Below are positions 1 to 7,516 of a stretch of DNA of 58,687 nt, one piece after another. The position numbers and the translations under genes are program-made. Within the stretch, counting starts at the first letter, position 1; every line of letters starts with the position of its first letter. The DNA lies in NCBI GenBank assembly GCA_900317305.1, contig ONGG01000013.1:1-58687 (forward strand), written 5' to 3'. This DNA comes from an uncultured Prevotellaceae bacterium (GTDB taxonomy: Bacteria; Bacteroidota; Bacteroidia; Bacteroidales; Bacteroidaceae). The notes beneath the pieces are model-generated. The model was not told the DNA's origin and did not search any database. It saw only the letters and a program-made list of their open reading frames with translations.

Positions 1-53
1 ATACTGATGGCGCACGCCATCACATATTTGTTGATGAAAATGTTGTTCTTCAT
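1..53 (-). CDS. RND efflux transporter permease, N-terminal fragment (cut by window edge)
   Basis: Only the first 17 codons are inside the window; the rest lies to the left. They read MKNNIFINKYVMACAIS, which resembles the cytoplasmic N-terminus and start of TM1 of AcrB/MexB-type inner-membrane proton-drug antiporters. It starts 3 bases after the stop of the adaptor gene on the same strand, the normal adaptor-then-permease order of a tripartite RND pump operon. The call rests mostly on that context because so little sequence is visible. Confidence 0.6.
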   Translation of the reverse strand, partial: MKNNIFINKYVMACAIS

Positions 54-56
54 AGT

Positions 57-1232
57 TTATTCCTTGATTTCCTCTCCGGCACGGAACACCACCTTCTGAC
101 CTTCCTGCACGTTATTGGCTCCAACAGCCACGATACAGTCGCCTTCTCCGAGTCCGGTTTTGATGATGACATCCTTGCCGTTGCCCGCATCCGTAGTCGT
201 CACTGTGATAGCCTTGGCTGTACTGTCAGGCATCACCTTGTAGACCAATGACTTGTCCTGCAGACGCACGACGGCTGTCTGTGGCACCACCATCACATTG
301 CTTTGGCTGATAGGCAGTATGACGGTGCATTGAGCACCCGAAAAGAGTTGTCCTTTGGGGTTGGGAAACGTGGCTTTGCAGGCCAGTGAACCAGTGGCGG
401 CATCCACCATACCCGTGATATTGGTGATGCGGCCCTTGTAAGGATACTCCGTGCCGTTCTTCATCACCAATCTCACGTCGGGAAGTGAAGCCAAGTGGGC
501 TGTCATATCAGAATGTTTCAAGCCCGATGAAATACCAGATTCTATAATGGATTCCGTCACCGAGAACCATGCTTCCATCTGCTGGTTGCCACTGACGATA
601 GTCAGTTGGGTCATCGGCGTCACCTGGTCGCCAGCGAAGACGGGAATCTCTCCAATGACACCCGACACTGGAGAAGTGATGGTGCAGAAACCGAGGTTCA
701 CCTTGGCACGGTTGACACCAGCCTGAGCCTGCGTGATGGATGCCTTGGCCTGGCTGACAGCGGCCTTGGCCTGATTGTAGTTGTTCAAGGAGTTCTCCAG
801 CATGTAGCTGCTCACAATCTTCTTGTCAAACAGGTTCTTGTTGCTCTCATACTCCAACTTGGCGCTGTTGGCCTGAGCTTGGGCCGCCTGGAGGTTGGCC
901 TGGGCGGCCTGAAGATTGGCCTGGGCCGACTCCAGTTCGTGCTGTGCGTTGCGAGAGTCGATGATGAAAAGTGTCTGGCCTCTGCTCACCTGCTGACCTT
1001 CGCTCACGCAGATCTTCATCAGCTGACCACTCGTCTGTGGGGAAATTGTTACATCCGATTGTCCTTTCAGTTTTGCACTGAACTTCATAGGATATACGAT
1101 GTTGGACTCCTCGACTTTTATTGTCTCAAATGACGAGGGAACTTCTTTAGGAATGTCAAGTCCACACGATGTCAGACTTACAACCACTATAGCTGATGCT
1201 ATAGCCCATTTCATTACGTTTTTCATTTTCAT
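57..1232 (-). CDS. RND efflux periplasmic adaptor lipoprotein (AcrA/MexA type)
   Basis: A 391-aa membrane-fusion protein linking an inner-membrane RND pump to an outer-membrane channel. The ATG at 1232 gives a signal peptide with a lipobox (VVVSLTSCG, lipidated Cys23); an upstream in-frame start exists at 1316 but would bury the signal peptide. Domain order: lipoyl half ('VTISPQTSGQLMKICVSEGQ'), a long Ala/Gln-rich coiled-coil hairpin with repeated LQAAQAN units, second lipoyl half ('ITSPVSGVIGEIPVFAGDQV'), then beta-barrel and membrane-proximal domains. The permease begins immediately downstream, so the pair is an operon. The substrate cannot be read from sequence; a TolC-like gene is probably beyond the left edge. 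Confidence 0.93.
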   Translation of the reverse strand: MKMKNVMKWAIASAIVVVSLTSCGLDIPKEVPSSFETIKVEESNIVYPMKFSAKLKGQSDVTISPQTSGQLMKICVSEGQQVSRGQTLFIIDSRNAQHELESAQANLQAAQANLQAAQAQANSAKLEYESNKNLFDKKIVSSYMLENSLNNYNQAKAAVSQAKASITQAQAGVNRAKVNLGFCTITSPVSGVIGEIPVFAGDQVTPMTQLTIVSGNQQMEAWFSVTESIIESGISSGLKHSDMTAHLASLPDVRLVMKNGTEYPYKGRITNITGMVDAATGSLACKATFPNPKGQLFSGAQCTVILPISQSNVMVVPQTAVVRLQDKSLVYKVMPDSTAKAITVTTTDAGNGKDVIIKTGLGEGDCIVAVGANNVQEGQKVVFRAGEEIKE

Positions 1233-1374
1233 TCTATAGATTCTCGCTCTTTGGTTGAAAAATAATGATATAATAAGCCCGGGCAACGGTTGGTTGTTCG
1301 GGGAGATGTCAAGCAAGAGTGTACACTTTTCTTAGGATTTTTCAATGTATGTAATATAAACTGGCTTGACATTG

Positions 1375-1382
1375 CAAATATA
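1375..1382 (-). promoter_or_regulatory. Candidate -7 element for the RND efflux operon
   Basis: On the minus strand this reads TATATTTG, a match to the Bacteroides -7 consensus TAnnTTTG, about 140 bp upstream of the adaptor start. No good TTTG is present at -33 (the nearest is ATTG with a long spacer), so the call is weak. The remaining 1233-1477 stretch is AT-rich and holds nothing else I recognise. Confidence 0.35.
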
Positions 1383-1477
1383 GAAATTATTTCCAATATA
1401 CTCGCTTCAATTTTTTTATTTTTTTTATATCATAAAGATAATTTACCAAAACGGAAATGGTTTTGTGCAAAATGGAA

Positions 1478-1951
1478 TTATATTTGGATACTGTCGATGC
1501 GCAACCGCAATGTGCCGGCAGGCACATGCACCTCTACCACATCGCCACATCGCTTGTTGAGCAGGGCCTGGGCAATGGGCGACTTGATCGATATCTTGCC
1601 CTCGCTCAGGTTGGCTTCGTGCTGACTGGCTATCGTATAGCTCATCTGTCTGTTGTTGGCCAGGTTGGTGATCTCTACTTTGCTGAGCAACTGCACGCTG
1701 TCGCCACCAAGTCTCGACTTCTCGAGCACACGGGCGTTGGCCAGCACTCTTTGCTTGAAACGTATCCTGCCGAGCAGGCGCGCCTGCTCGCGCTTGGCAG
1801 CGTGATATTCGAAATTCTCGCTCAGGTCGCCCTTGTCACGGGCCTCGGCTATCGCCTCTCTCACCTGGGGCAGTTCCACACTCTCCATTTCATGGAGTTC
1901 GGCCACGAGTTTGTCGTAGCCTTCTTGCGACATATATTCCATAATTTCCAA
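1478..1951 (-). CDS. greA: Transcription elongation factor GreA
   Basis: A 157-aa protein of normal GreA length. It binds the RNA polymerase secondary channel and stimulates cleavage of backtracked RNA. The N-terminal coiled-coil carries the tip motif 'GDLSENFEYHAAK' with the acidic residues Asp42 and Glu45 that position the catalytic Mg2+. The C-terminal FKBP-like domain includes 'SPIAQALLNKRCGDVVEV', the typical GreA ending block. Start is ATG 1951, although ATG 1942 (MEYMSQEGYDKL) aligns better with most GreA proteins. It lies 40 bp downstream of the small membrane protein gene on the same strand and may be read from the same promoter. Confidence 0.95.
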   Translation of the reverse strand: MEIMEYMSQEGYDKLVAELHEMESVELPQVREAIAEARDKGDLSENFEYHAAKREQARLLGRIRFKQRVLANARVLEKSRLGGDSVQLLSKVEITNLANNRQMSYTIASQHEANLSEGKISIKSPIAQALLNKRCGDVVEVHVPAGTLRLRIDSIQI

Positions 1952-1991
1952 TAAGGTTCTTTATTATTTTTATCTCTAGTGGCAGATAGTC

Positions 1992-2315
1992 TTACTTGTC
2001 TTTTTTCCTATAGGCAGCGATTGTCAGACAAATCAGCCCGATGGCAATCACCACATCAAGAATGTTCCAAATAGTTCGTCCTAATGCAATCTTGAAAAAT
2101 GGCTGGAAAAGGATTGCCAAGGCAGCAAAAGCAAATCCAAGCCCCTCTTGTTTGTTCTTGAAATAATCATAGGAAAAATAAGCGAAAGAAGCCATTGCCA
2201 AAAATCTGACTAATTGAAAGAAACCATAAGGCATATTTGCAAGGCATAGCAAAAGTAATGCTGCCAAAGCAATCTTTATGATTGTTAAAACTTTTGATTC
2301 CATTGGTTCATCCAT
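1992..2315 (-). CDS. Small four-helix membrane protein (DUF6804-like)
   Basis: A 107-aa protein with about four hydrophobic segments, a conserved-looking 'MPYGFFQLVRFLAMASFAYF' block around residues 28-47, and a basic tail (AYRKKDK). It resembles the small bacterial membrane-protein family I remember as DUF6804; function unknown. Its start codon overlaps the stop of the upstream M50 peptidase gene by one base (TAATG), so the two are translationally coupled. This suggests a role in the same membrane process, but that is only context. Confidence 0.75.
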   Translation of the reverse strand: MDEPMESKVLTIIKIALAALLLLCLANMPYGFFQLVRFLAMASFAYFSYDYFKNKQEGLGFAFAALAILFQPFFKIALGRTIWNILDVVIAIGLICLTIAAYRKKDK

Positions 2316-3211
2316 TAAAACAATGATCTAAATATACCTCTCAATAAGTTGTCCAACAAATCAGGGAATACCCAGAAGAATAGGACGATGATGAAAAAGC
2401 CTATACAACCGCACACTTTGGTGAACCCCTCTGAGGGTTTCCGTCCTACAATGATCTCGTAGAGCGCAAAAACAATGTTCCCACCGTCGAGAGGATATAC
2501 GGGCAGGCTGTTCAATATCGCCAATATCAGAGACAATGATAATAACGGCCATAAAAAGTCAGAACTTGCCTCCGATAGAAATGGCATGGCAATATATAGA
2601 ATGAGAAAAGTGGCGATATTGAATAACACTCCTGCCGCAGAGATAAGCAGACGTTGCCATGCAGGCTTGTCTTCGATGTAGGGCGAGTTGGCAGGTGTCA
2701 TCACCATTTCAGGGCTTTGTGTTTCCATACCATACACATTGTCCAAAAAATCTTGTTTCCGGGATCTGAATACCGTTGCACCGCCCAGGGGAAGGACTCC
2801 CAATTTCCATGTGATATTCCGCCATGAGTTGCCTTCTATAATTTGTTTGGGCCTGTAACTGATAAATGGGAGAAAGAACACCTGCATCTCACGTATCACG
2901 CATCCAAAAGACCTGCCCGCAATCACATGACCCAACTCGTGGATGATAACGACAATGGCAAGAGAGAGATAGAAACTCCAATCATCAGTGAAGAAGCTGT
3001 TTCCGCCACTCGACAACCAGAAAACAATAGCCGCTCCTATTAATAGGTTAACCCATTTGAAGGTCAATCCATATTGTGGTTCATTGTCATTCTCATCGTT
3101 TGGAGACAATGGTGCTGGATCCACACCATTGTATGCCGATTGATTATTCCTTTCTTCTGCAGGAATATCATTAAACTCTGGAGGTGGATTGTATGTTTCG
3201 TTCTCGTTCAT
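2315..3211 (-). CDS. Site-2-protease-like M50 membrane metallopeptidase
   Basis: A 298-aa integral membrane protein. After an acidic, Asn-rich cytoplasmic N-terminus (about residues 1-48) there are several TM helices. The zinc motif HELGH is at residues 91-95 (His91, Glu92, His95), and the third ligand motif is in 'LPVYPLDGGN' near the C-terminus, as in S2P/SpoIVFB-type intramembrane proteases. Start ATG 3211 is chosen over the TTG at 3226 because GAGGAAA sits about 8 nt upstream. No PDZ domain is visible, so this is not an RseP orthologue. A -33/-7 promoter lies at 3256-3286. It heads the unit M50 - small membrane protein - probably greA. Substrate unknown. Confidence 0.88.
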   Translation of the reverse strand: MNENETYNPPPEFNDIPAEERNNQSAYNGVDPAPLSPNDENDNEPQYGLTFKWVNLLIGAAIVFWLSSGGNSFFTDDWSFYLSLAIVVIIHELGHVIAGRSFGCVIREMQVFFLPFISYRPKQIIEGNSWRNITWKLGVLPLGGATVFRSRKQDFLDNVYGMETQSPEMVMTPANSPYIEDKPAWQRLLISAAGVLFNIATFLILYIAMPFLSEASSDFLWPLLSLSLILAILNSLPVYPLDGGNIVFALYEIIVGRKPSEGFTKVCGCIGFFIIVLFFWVFPDLLDNLLRGIFRSLF

Positions 3212-3255
3212 AAGTTGTTTCCTCAATCATTACTAAACCATTCATTTCAGTTCTG

Positions 3256-3286
3256 CAAAGATATAGAAAAATGTGTGGCCAACAAA
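3256..3286 (-). promoter_or_regulatory. Promoter of the M50 peptidase unit
   Basis: On the minus strand TTTG (3286-3283), a 19-bp spacer and TATCTTTG (3263-3256) match the Bacteroidota sigma consensus TTTG-N19/21-TAnnTTTG. The -7 element ends about 45 bp before the chosen ATG at 3211. Confidence 0.7.
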
Positions 3287-3349
3287 ATGAAATGCGAATT
3301 ATCCCCTTCGATTCTCATTCTGTTTACAGACGAGCGAAAATTAGGAGTA

Positions 3350-3715
3350 CTAGACTCCTAATACGATGGCAGGGTCTATATTCAGTTTACGGCTGATTTC
3401 TCTTCCCGTCTTTAAGGAAGGTTCACCCTTGCCAGTCATTATTTCACTGACGCGTGCAGTACTTAAGCCAAGCATTTCTGCCAACTTGCTCTGAGTAAGC
3501 CCCATTTCATACATACGTAGCTTCATGGTCTCAACGAGTGTTGGCGCGACTATCGGATAATGCTCTTCCTCGTAGTCGGCCACGAGGTCGGAAATGAGAT
3601 CAAGTTCCAGCATATTCTTATCATCAGCAGGTGTATCATTGTTGACTACCTTGAGCAGTTCATTGATTCGCTCACATGCTGCCTTGTACTGTTTCTCTGA
3701 CTTTATCTGTACCAT
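3350..3715 (-). CDS. higA: HigA-type antitoxin (XRE-family helix-turn-helix)
   Basis: A 121-aa protein. The C-terminal half is a clear XRE/Cro HTH (residues about 63-115, 'LTQSKLAEMLGLSTARVSEI'); the N-terminal half is acidic and helical, as in HigA antitoxins that wrap around HigB. It begins 2 bp after the toxin stop on the same strand, so toxin and antitoxin are translated as a pair in the toxin-first order characteristic of higBA. It should neutralise HigB and autorepress the promoter at 4031-4062. Confidence 0.9.
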   Translation of the reverse strand: MVQIKSEKQYKAACERINELLKVVNNDTPADDKNMLELDLISDLVADYEEEHYPIVAPTLVETMKLRMYEMGLTQSKLAEMLGLSTARVSEIMTGKGEPSLKTGREISRKLNIDPAIVLGV

Positions 3716-3717
3716 AC

Positions 3718-4014
3718 CTATATATTTTTAATATCTTTAATCTTTTCGTATTCTTTGTGTGTGCCTACAAAACGCATATATACCTTCTTGTTGACAAACA
3801 ACACGATAGCCACTATTCTATAATTATTACCCTTTATGTCGAATACGTATCGGTCATTACCCACATAATCAACAGTGTTGAACGTCTTCTTAATATCCGC
3901 AAAACACGTCCATTCAGCATTGCAAGTGCGCTTATACCAATCACGTAGAGGCACGTCGGCATCAGCATGTTTGGCAATAAACTCCCTAATCATAGAAAAA
4001 GAAATAACTCTCAT
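3718..4014 (-). CDS. higB: HigB-type toxin (RelE-superfamily mRNA interferase)
   Basis: A 98-aa protein starting MRVISFSMIREF. It carries the hallmarks of the COG4680 HigB group: an N-terminal 'REFIAKHADADVPLRDWYKR' helix pair, 'YVFDIKGNNYRIVAIV' in the central sheet and 'VYMRFVGTHKEYEKI' at the end, where the conserved His/Tyr lie near the ribonuclease site. An upstream in-frame Met at 4044 would lie upstream of the promoter and is not used. The length is normal and no damage is visible, so the toxin should be active when free of HigA; in the family, it cleaves mRNA on the ribosome. Confidence 0.9.
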   Translation of the reverse strand: MRVISFSMIREFIAKHADADVPLRDWYKRTCNAEWTCFADIKKTFNTVDYVGNDRYVFDIKGNNYRIVAIVLFVNKKVYMRFVGTHKEYEKIKDIKNI

Positions 4015-4030
4015 GTTCTTAAGTTTGATG

Positions 4031-4062
4031 CAAAGATAGCACAATTGTTCGGTTTAACCAAA
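4031..4062 (-). promoter_or_regulatory. Promoter of the higBA operon
   Basis: On the minus strand TTTG (4062-4059), a 20-bp spacer and TATCTTTG (4038-4031), an almost ideal Bacteroidota promoter, with the -7 element only 16 bp before the higB ATG. A binding site for HigA probably overlaps it, but I cannot single one out. Confidence 0.75.
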
Positions 4063-4223
4063 TATTTTTCGGAGTTATTAAAAGTTAGGGTGCGTGATTA
4101 ACATATTTCTTCGGATTCCCCAGATTATAGCAGCATGGAAGAAAACGAACAGATGCGAACTACAACTGTTGAACAAATTGGGTGTTGAAGAAGTAGAACT
4201 GGTGCTCAACTTGCGCAGTTGGG

Positions 4224-4387
4224 TCACTTAATCGTACATTTGCCTTCAGCGAATGTACTCCCGTTCGAAATTGCAAAAATAATTTTGCACTTTACTCACT
4301 TAATCGTACATTTGCTTTCAGCGAATGTACTTCCGTTCGAAATTGCAAAATATATTTTGCACTTTACTCACTTAATCGTACATTTGC
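4224..4387. repeat. 72-bp tandem repeat (2 full copies + 20 bp), each carrying a promoter
   Basis: Copies start at 4224, 4296 and 4368 (period 72), each beginning TCACTTAATCGTACATTTG. Within a copy there is an imperfect dyad TACATT...AATGTA and a second dyad TGCAAAA...TTTTGCA. A TTTG near the end of one copy and TACATTTG near the start of the next form a -33/-7 pair with a 19-bp spacer, so the repeat unit is a duplicated promoter. It is almost intact between copies apart from a few substitutions. The gene-free stretch 4063-4223 before it holds only a short weak ORF and a CAACT...AGTTG dyad near 4208. Confidence 0.9.
4356..4386 (+). promoter_or_regulatory. Proximal promoter of the carboxylesterase gene (third tandem copy)
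   Basis: TTTG (4356-4359), 19-bp spacer, TACATTTG (4379-4386), 36 bp before the ATG at 4422. The same pair occurs 72 bp upstream (TTTG 4284-4287, TACATTTG 4307-4314). A third TACATTTG at 4235-4242 has only a partial -33 (CTTG). Confidence 0.75.
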
Positions 4388-4421
4388 ATATTGAACCTGA
4401 TAATTCAAAACAATTGTGAGT

Positions 4422-6020
4422 ATGAGACAGTTTTTCTTCCGGGCTACCGCCCTCCTGATGATGTGCTTATGTGGCTTGACTTATAGCATGGCCAAACAAA
4501 CTTTGCCTCGGTCGCAAGCCGGCATTGTGCCCAATCCGCTCATGGTCAAAATTCCTTCGGGATGGATAAGGGGCTTCAATCAAGAAGGGTCGATGGCCTT
4601 CCTCGGCATACCTTACGCCAAGGTGCAGCGGTTTATGCCTCCTCTGCCCGTCGACCCTTGGGACACCGTTCGGGTGTGCGACCATTGGGGTCCGCAGGCC
4701 ATGCAGATGGTGCGCGGAGGGCAACTGAGCGAGGCGGAGATGTCGGAGAAAAACTCTTGTGTGCTCAATGTGTGGACCACCGACCGCAACGCTCGGAAAC
4801 CCGTGATGGTGTGGTTGCACGGAGGAGGATTCGACTCCGGTACCTCAGCCTGGAACCCCGGTATGGCACTCGCCCAGAAAGATGTGGTGGTGGTGAGCGT
4901 GAATCACCGACTCAACATTCTGGGGTTCCTCGATCTCTCGTCCTGTTCGGAGCAATACCGGCAGTCGGGCAATGTGGGCATGCTCGATGTCGTGGCGGCT
5001 TTGCAATGGGTGAGAGACAACATCAGCCTCTTTGGCGGTGACCCCGGCAACGTCACCATCTTCGGTGAGTCGGGTGGGGGAGGAAAAGTTGGCACCCTCC
5101 TCTGCATGCCCGCAGCAAAGGGACTGTTCCACAAGGCAATCATCATGAGCGGCACCATACTCAATGTGAACACCAAGCAGATGAGTCGGCAACTGGGGGA
5201 GGCCGTACTCAGCCAACTGGGCATCGACCGCGAGCATATTGAGCGCATCAACGACGTGCCCTACAACGAACTGTATGCAGCCGGACAGCGTGCCATGGCA
5301 GCAAGTATCGGAACACGACAACCCGGCACCCCCATGATGTGGGGCTTTGGTCCCACGCCCGATGGCGAGACCTTGCTGCAGCAGCCCTTCCAACCCGGAT
5401 TCGCCTCCATCTCCGACGATATTCCTATCCTTATCGGAACGACCTTCAACGAACTGCAACGCCTCAGCTACGATAAGTCAATGACTGCCGAGGAGGCCAA
5501 GGCCGCGCTCCAGTCCACCTTTGGCGACGACACCGAAGCCTATGTGGAGGCATTTGGCAAGGCTTATCCCCGTGCCACACCGCAGGATTGGCTGAGCATC
5601 GACTGGCTCTTCCGTCCCAAGACGCTCATCACGGCCGATGAGATAGCCCAAAGCCGCCGGGCCAATACCTATACTTATATGTTCACCTGGCGCTCGCCAG
5701 TGACCCAAGCCTCACAGCACGGACACGAACTGAAGTTCTGCTTCAACACGCTGCACCACGCCAAGAACGAGTTGCCCAACCCCACCGAAAAAGACCTGGC
5801 GCTCGCCGACCTCATGAGCAGCGTATGGGCCGCATTCGCACACACTGGGAATCCCAACGTCAAGGGCTTGCCGAAATGGAAACCCTATACAGCCAAGAAT
5901 GGCGAGATGATGGTCTTCGACTACAAGTGCCGCATCCGTCACAATCACGACCGTTCTCTCCAGCAAATCATCGACAAACACTGTTTCCGACAGTTGGATG
6001 AGTTCAGGAAGAAGCATTAA
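4422..6020 (+). CDS. Type B carboxylesterase/lipase family protein
   Basis: A 532-aa alpha/beta-hydrolase of the PF00135 family, secreted through an N-terminal signal peptide (cleavage near YSMA). Visible: oxyanion-hole block 'MVWLHGGGF', nucleophile elbow 'FGESGGGGKV' with Ser217, and the catalytic His motif 'HGHELKFCF' (His433). The full family length is present. ATG 4422 is preferred over the GTG at 4416. In a carbohydrate locus such enzymes usually deacylate glycans or hydroxycinnamoyl/acetyl esters, but PF00135 is broad and the substrate is not readable. It is driven by the tandem promoters just upstream and followed by a long inverted repeat, so it may be a single-gene unit preceding the PUL. 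Confidence 0.9.
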   Translation: MRQFFFRATALLMMCLCGLTYSMAKQTLPRSQAGIVPNPLMVKIPSGWIRGFNQEGSMAFLGIPYAKVQRFMPPLPVDPWDTVRVCDHWGPQAMQMVRGGQLSEAEMSEKNSCVLNVWTTDRNARKPVMVWLHGGGFDSGTSAWNPGMALAQKDVVVVSVNHRLNILGFLDLSSCSEQYRQSGNVGMLDVVAALQWVRDNISLFGGDPGNVTIFGESGGGGKVGTLLCMPAAKGLFHKAIIMSGTILNVNTKQMSRQLGEAVLSQLGIDREHIERINDVPYNELYAAGQRAMAASIGTRQPGTPMMWGFGPTPDGETLLQQPFQPGFASISDDIPILIGTTFNELQRLSYDKSMTAEEAKAALQSTFGDDTEAYVEAFGKAYPRATPQDWLSIDWLFRPKTLITADEIAQSRRANTYTYMFTWRSPVTQASQHGHELKFCFNTLHHAKNELPNPTEKDLALADLMSSVWAAFAHTGNPNVKGLPKWKPYTAKNGEMMVFDYKCRIRHNHDRSLQQIIDKHCFRQLDEFRKKH

Positions 6021-6059
6021 GGGTGGGTTCAAGAGAGAGACACATTATTGTATAATTAA

Positions 6060-6222
6060 CTCAACTTTCGCAAGTTGAGAGGAGTTCAGAAGTTACAGAA
6101 GTTCAGGAGTTCAGACATTACCACAGCAAACGACCATTGTGCCTAACGAGGTGAATTCGGGCTATTGTCTGAACTCCTGCAACTCCTGAACTCCTGTAAC
6201 TACAAGAAGTTGAGCGAATGCG
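6060..6222. repeat. Intergenic inverted repeat built from CTGAACTC/GAGTTCAG units
   Basis: Left part: perfect hairpin CTCAACTT-TCGC-AAGTTGAG (6060-6079) followed by GAGTTCAG-type units ending ...GAGTTCAGACATTACCACAG. Right part (6166-6202): GTCTGAACTCCTG plus further CTGAACTC units. The two arms are reverse complements over at least 13 contiguous bases (CAGGAGTTCAGAC) and imperfectly beyond, around a spacer of about 48 bp. The whole gap 6021-6254 consists mostly of this element. The units recur at 17617, 34112 and 47884. Confidence 0.8.
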
Positions 6223-6254
6223 AAACTTAAATAATTAACCTCAAGCATTGTCTT

Positions 6255-7322
6255 ATGAAAAAATCCATGTTGTTCCTTGCTCTGGCAGCACTGTTGTTGA
6301 CAGGTTGCAAGCAAGAAGTAAAAGAAGTGGTGGCCCTGCCCAGGACCACGGCCACACCCGAAGTGACGGCGGCAGTCGACTCTTTCGTTCTCGCCACGCA
6401 GACACGTCCCGTAAAGCCCGACTCCATCTCGCTCCACAGCATCATGATACTGAAAAATGGCGAGGTGGTGTACGAGAAATGGTTCAACGACTATACACCC
6501 GAAAAGCCGCACGCCATGTTCTCCGTAAGCAAGACCTTCACCGCCACCGCTGTCGGACTGGCCATCAATGAGGGGAAACTCAATCTTAACGACTCCGTGG
6601 TGAAGTTCTTCCCCGACAAGTTGCCTGCCGACCCCAGCGACAACCTCAAGGCCATGACCGTGCGCGACCTGCTCACTATGACCTGTGGGCACGACGAGGA
6701 GCCCAAAGCGCAAAAGGTGGACTCCCTGGACTGGGTGAGGGGATTCCTCTCATGGCCCGTCGAGCATAAGCCGGGCGAGTATTTCCTCTACAACTCCGTC
6801 GGAACCTATATGCTCTCTGCCATCGTGCAGCAGGTCACCGGCGAGAAACTCATCGACTATCTCGACACCCGACTCTTCCAACCTCTGCATATCGACCGTC
6901 CGGAGTGGGATGAGAGTCCGCAGGGCATCAACTGTGGCGGTTGGGGGCTGTCGCTGAAGACCGAAGATATGGCCAAGATGGGGCAATTGTTCCTGCAGAA
7001 AGGCATGTGGAACGGGAAGCAGATCGTGCCTGCTGAGTGGCTCGAGCAGATGTCAAGTTTCCAGGTGCCTTCGGCTCCCGCCGGAACCCGTTTTGAGGAC
7101 TTGGAGAAGGCTGGACTCAACAAAGACAACAACGAGTGGGTGCAGGGCTATGGCTACCAGATGTGGATATGCCGCCACAATGCGTTCCGCGCCGACGGGT
7201 TTGCCGGACAATACATCATTGTATTCCCCGACCGCAATGCGGTGCTGGTGCTCACCACCTCATCCTCGCTCTATCAGCCCTATATGGACCTTGTCTGGGA
7301 ATATCTGCTCCCGGTGCTCTAA
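6255..7322 (+). CDS. Serine hydrolase of the beta-lactamase (class C-like) fold, lipoprotein
   Basis: A 355-aa PF00144 protein with a lipobox (LLLTGCKQE, Cys17). The acylation motif SxxK is 'SVSK' (Ser90, Lys93), the second motif YxN-like is 'YNS' (Tyr179), and the third, usually HxG/KTG, aligns with 'RADGFAGQ' near residue 315. Family members are D-amino-peptidases, esterases or penicillin-binding-like enzymes; nothing here indicates true beta-lactam resistance. Its position next to the carboxylesterase suggests a second esterase-like activity of the locus, but that is context only. Followed by a GC-rich hairpin at 7344. Confidence 0.88.
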   Translation: MKKSMLFLALAALLLTGCKQEVKEVVALPRTTATPEVTAAVDSFVLATQTRPVKPDSISLHSIMILKNGEVVYEKWFNDYTPEKPHAMFSVSKTFTATAVGLAINEGKLNLNDSVVKFFPDKLPADPSDNLKAMTVRDLLTMTCGHDEEPKAQKVDSLDWVRGFLSWPVEHKPGEYFLYNSVGTYMLSAIVQQVTGEKLIDYLDTRLFQPLHIDRPEWDESPQGINCGGWGLSLKTEDMAKMGQLFLQKGMWNGKQIVPAEWLEQMSSFQVPSAPAGTRFEDLEKAGLNKDNNEWVQGYGYQMWICRHNAFRADGFAGQYIIVFPDRNAVLVLTTSSSLYQPYMDLVWEYLLPVL

Positions 7323-7343
7323 TCCGTCCCTTCTATAATCAGG

Positions 7344-7375
7344 CTCCCCTCCCCAGCGTTTTGCAGGGAGGGGAG
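7344..7375 (+). terminator. GC-rich hairpin after the serine hydrolase gene
   Basis: CTCCCCTCCC (7344-7353) pairs perfectly with GGGAGGGGAG (7366-7375) around a 12-base loop. There is no U-tract after it, so it is a weak intrinsic terminator at best; it may protect the 3' end of the mRNA. Confidence 0.45.
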
Positions 7376-7477
7376 ACCTTGTATCTTAATGGTTGACGCA
7401 AACTTGGCAAAACGCGCTCTCCGCGTTAATATATGTTAAGTTTTGTAATCGCTTGATGTTTGTTGGTTGATTTTGGC

Positions 7478-7485
7478 TAATTTTG
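7478..7485 (+). promoter_or_regulatory. Candidate -7 element of the SusR-like regulator gene
   Basis: TAATTTTG fits TAnnTTTG and lies 31 bp before the ATG at 7517. No TTTG is at the correct -33 distance. The TTATACAA boxes found before the PUL operons are absent here, so the regulator does not appear to be controlled through them. Confidence 0.4.
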
Positions 7486-7516
7486 ACAAATATTTGGAAT
7501 GGAATAGATAATATTT

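Noticed and set aside
4219-4419. Small ORF encoding a 24-residue repeat (LIVHL.SANVLPFEIAK...)
   Set aside because: It is simply the translation of the 72-bp promoter repeat (72 is divisible by 3); it has no credible start signal and the elements inside are promoters.
6048-6055. TTGTATAA (inverted box) after the carboxylesterase gene
   Set aside because: Single, inverted, with no partner or -7 element at the expected distance; may be chance.
6255-7322. Antibiotic-resistance beta-lactamase
   Set aside because: The fold is shared, but the third motif lacks the KTG triad and this PF00144 branch is generally made up of esterases/peptidases; no resistance claim is supported.
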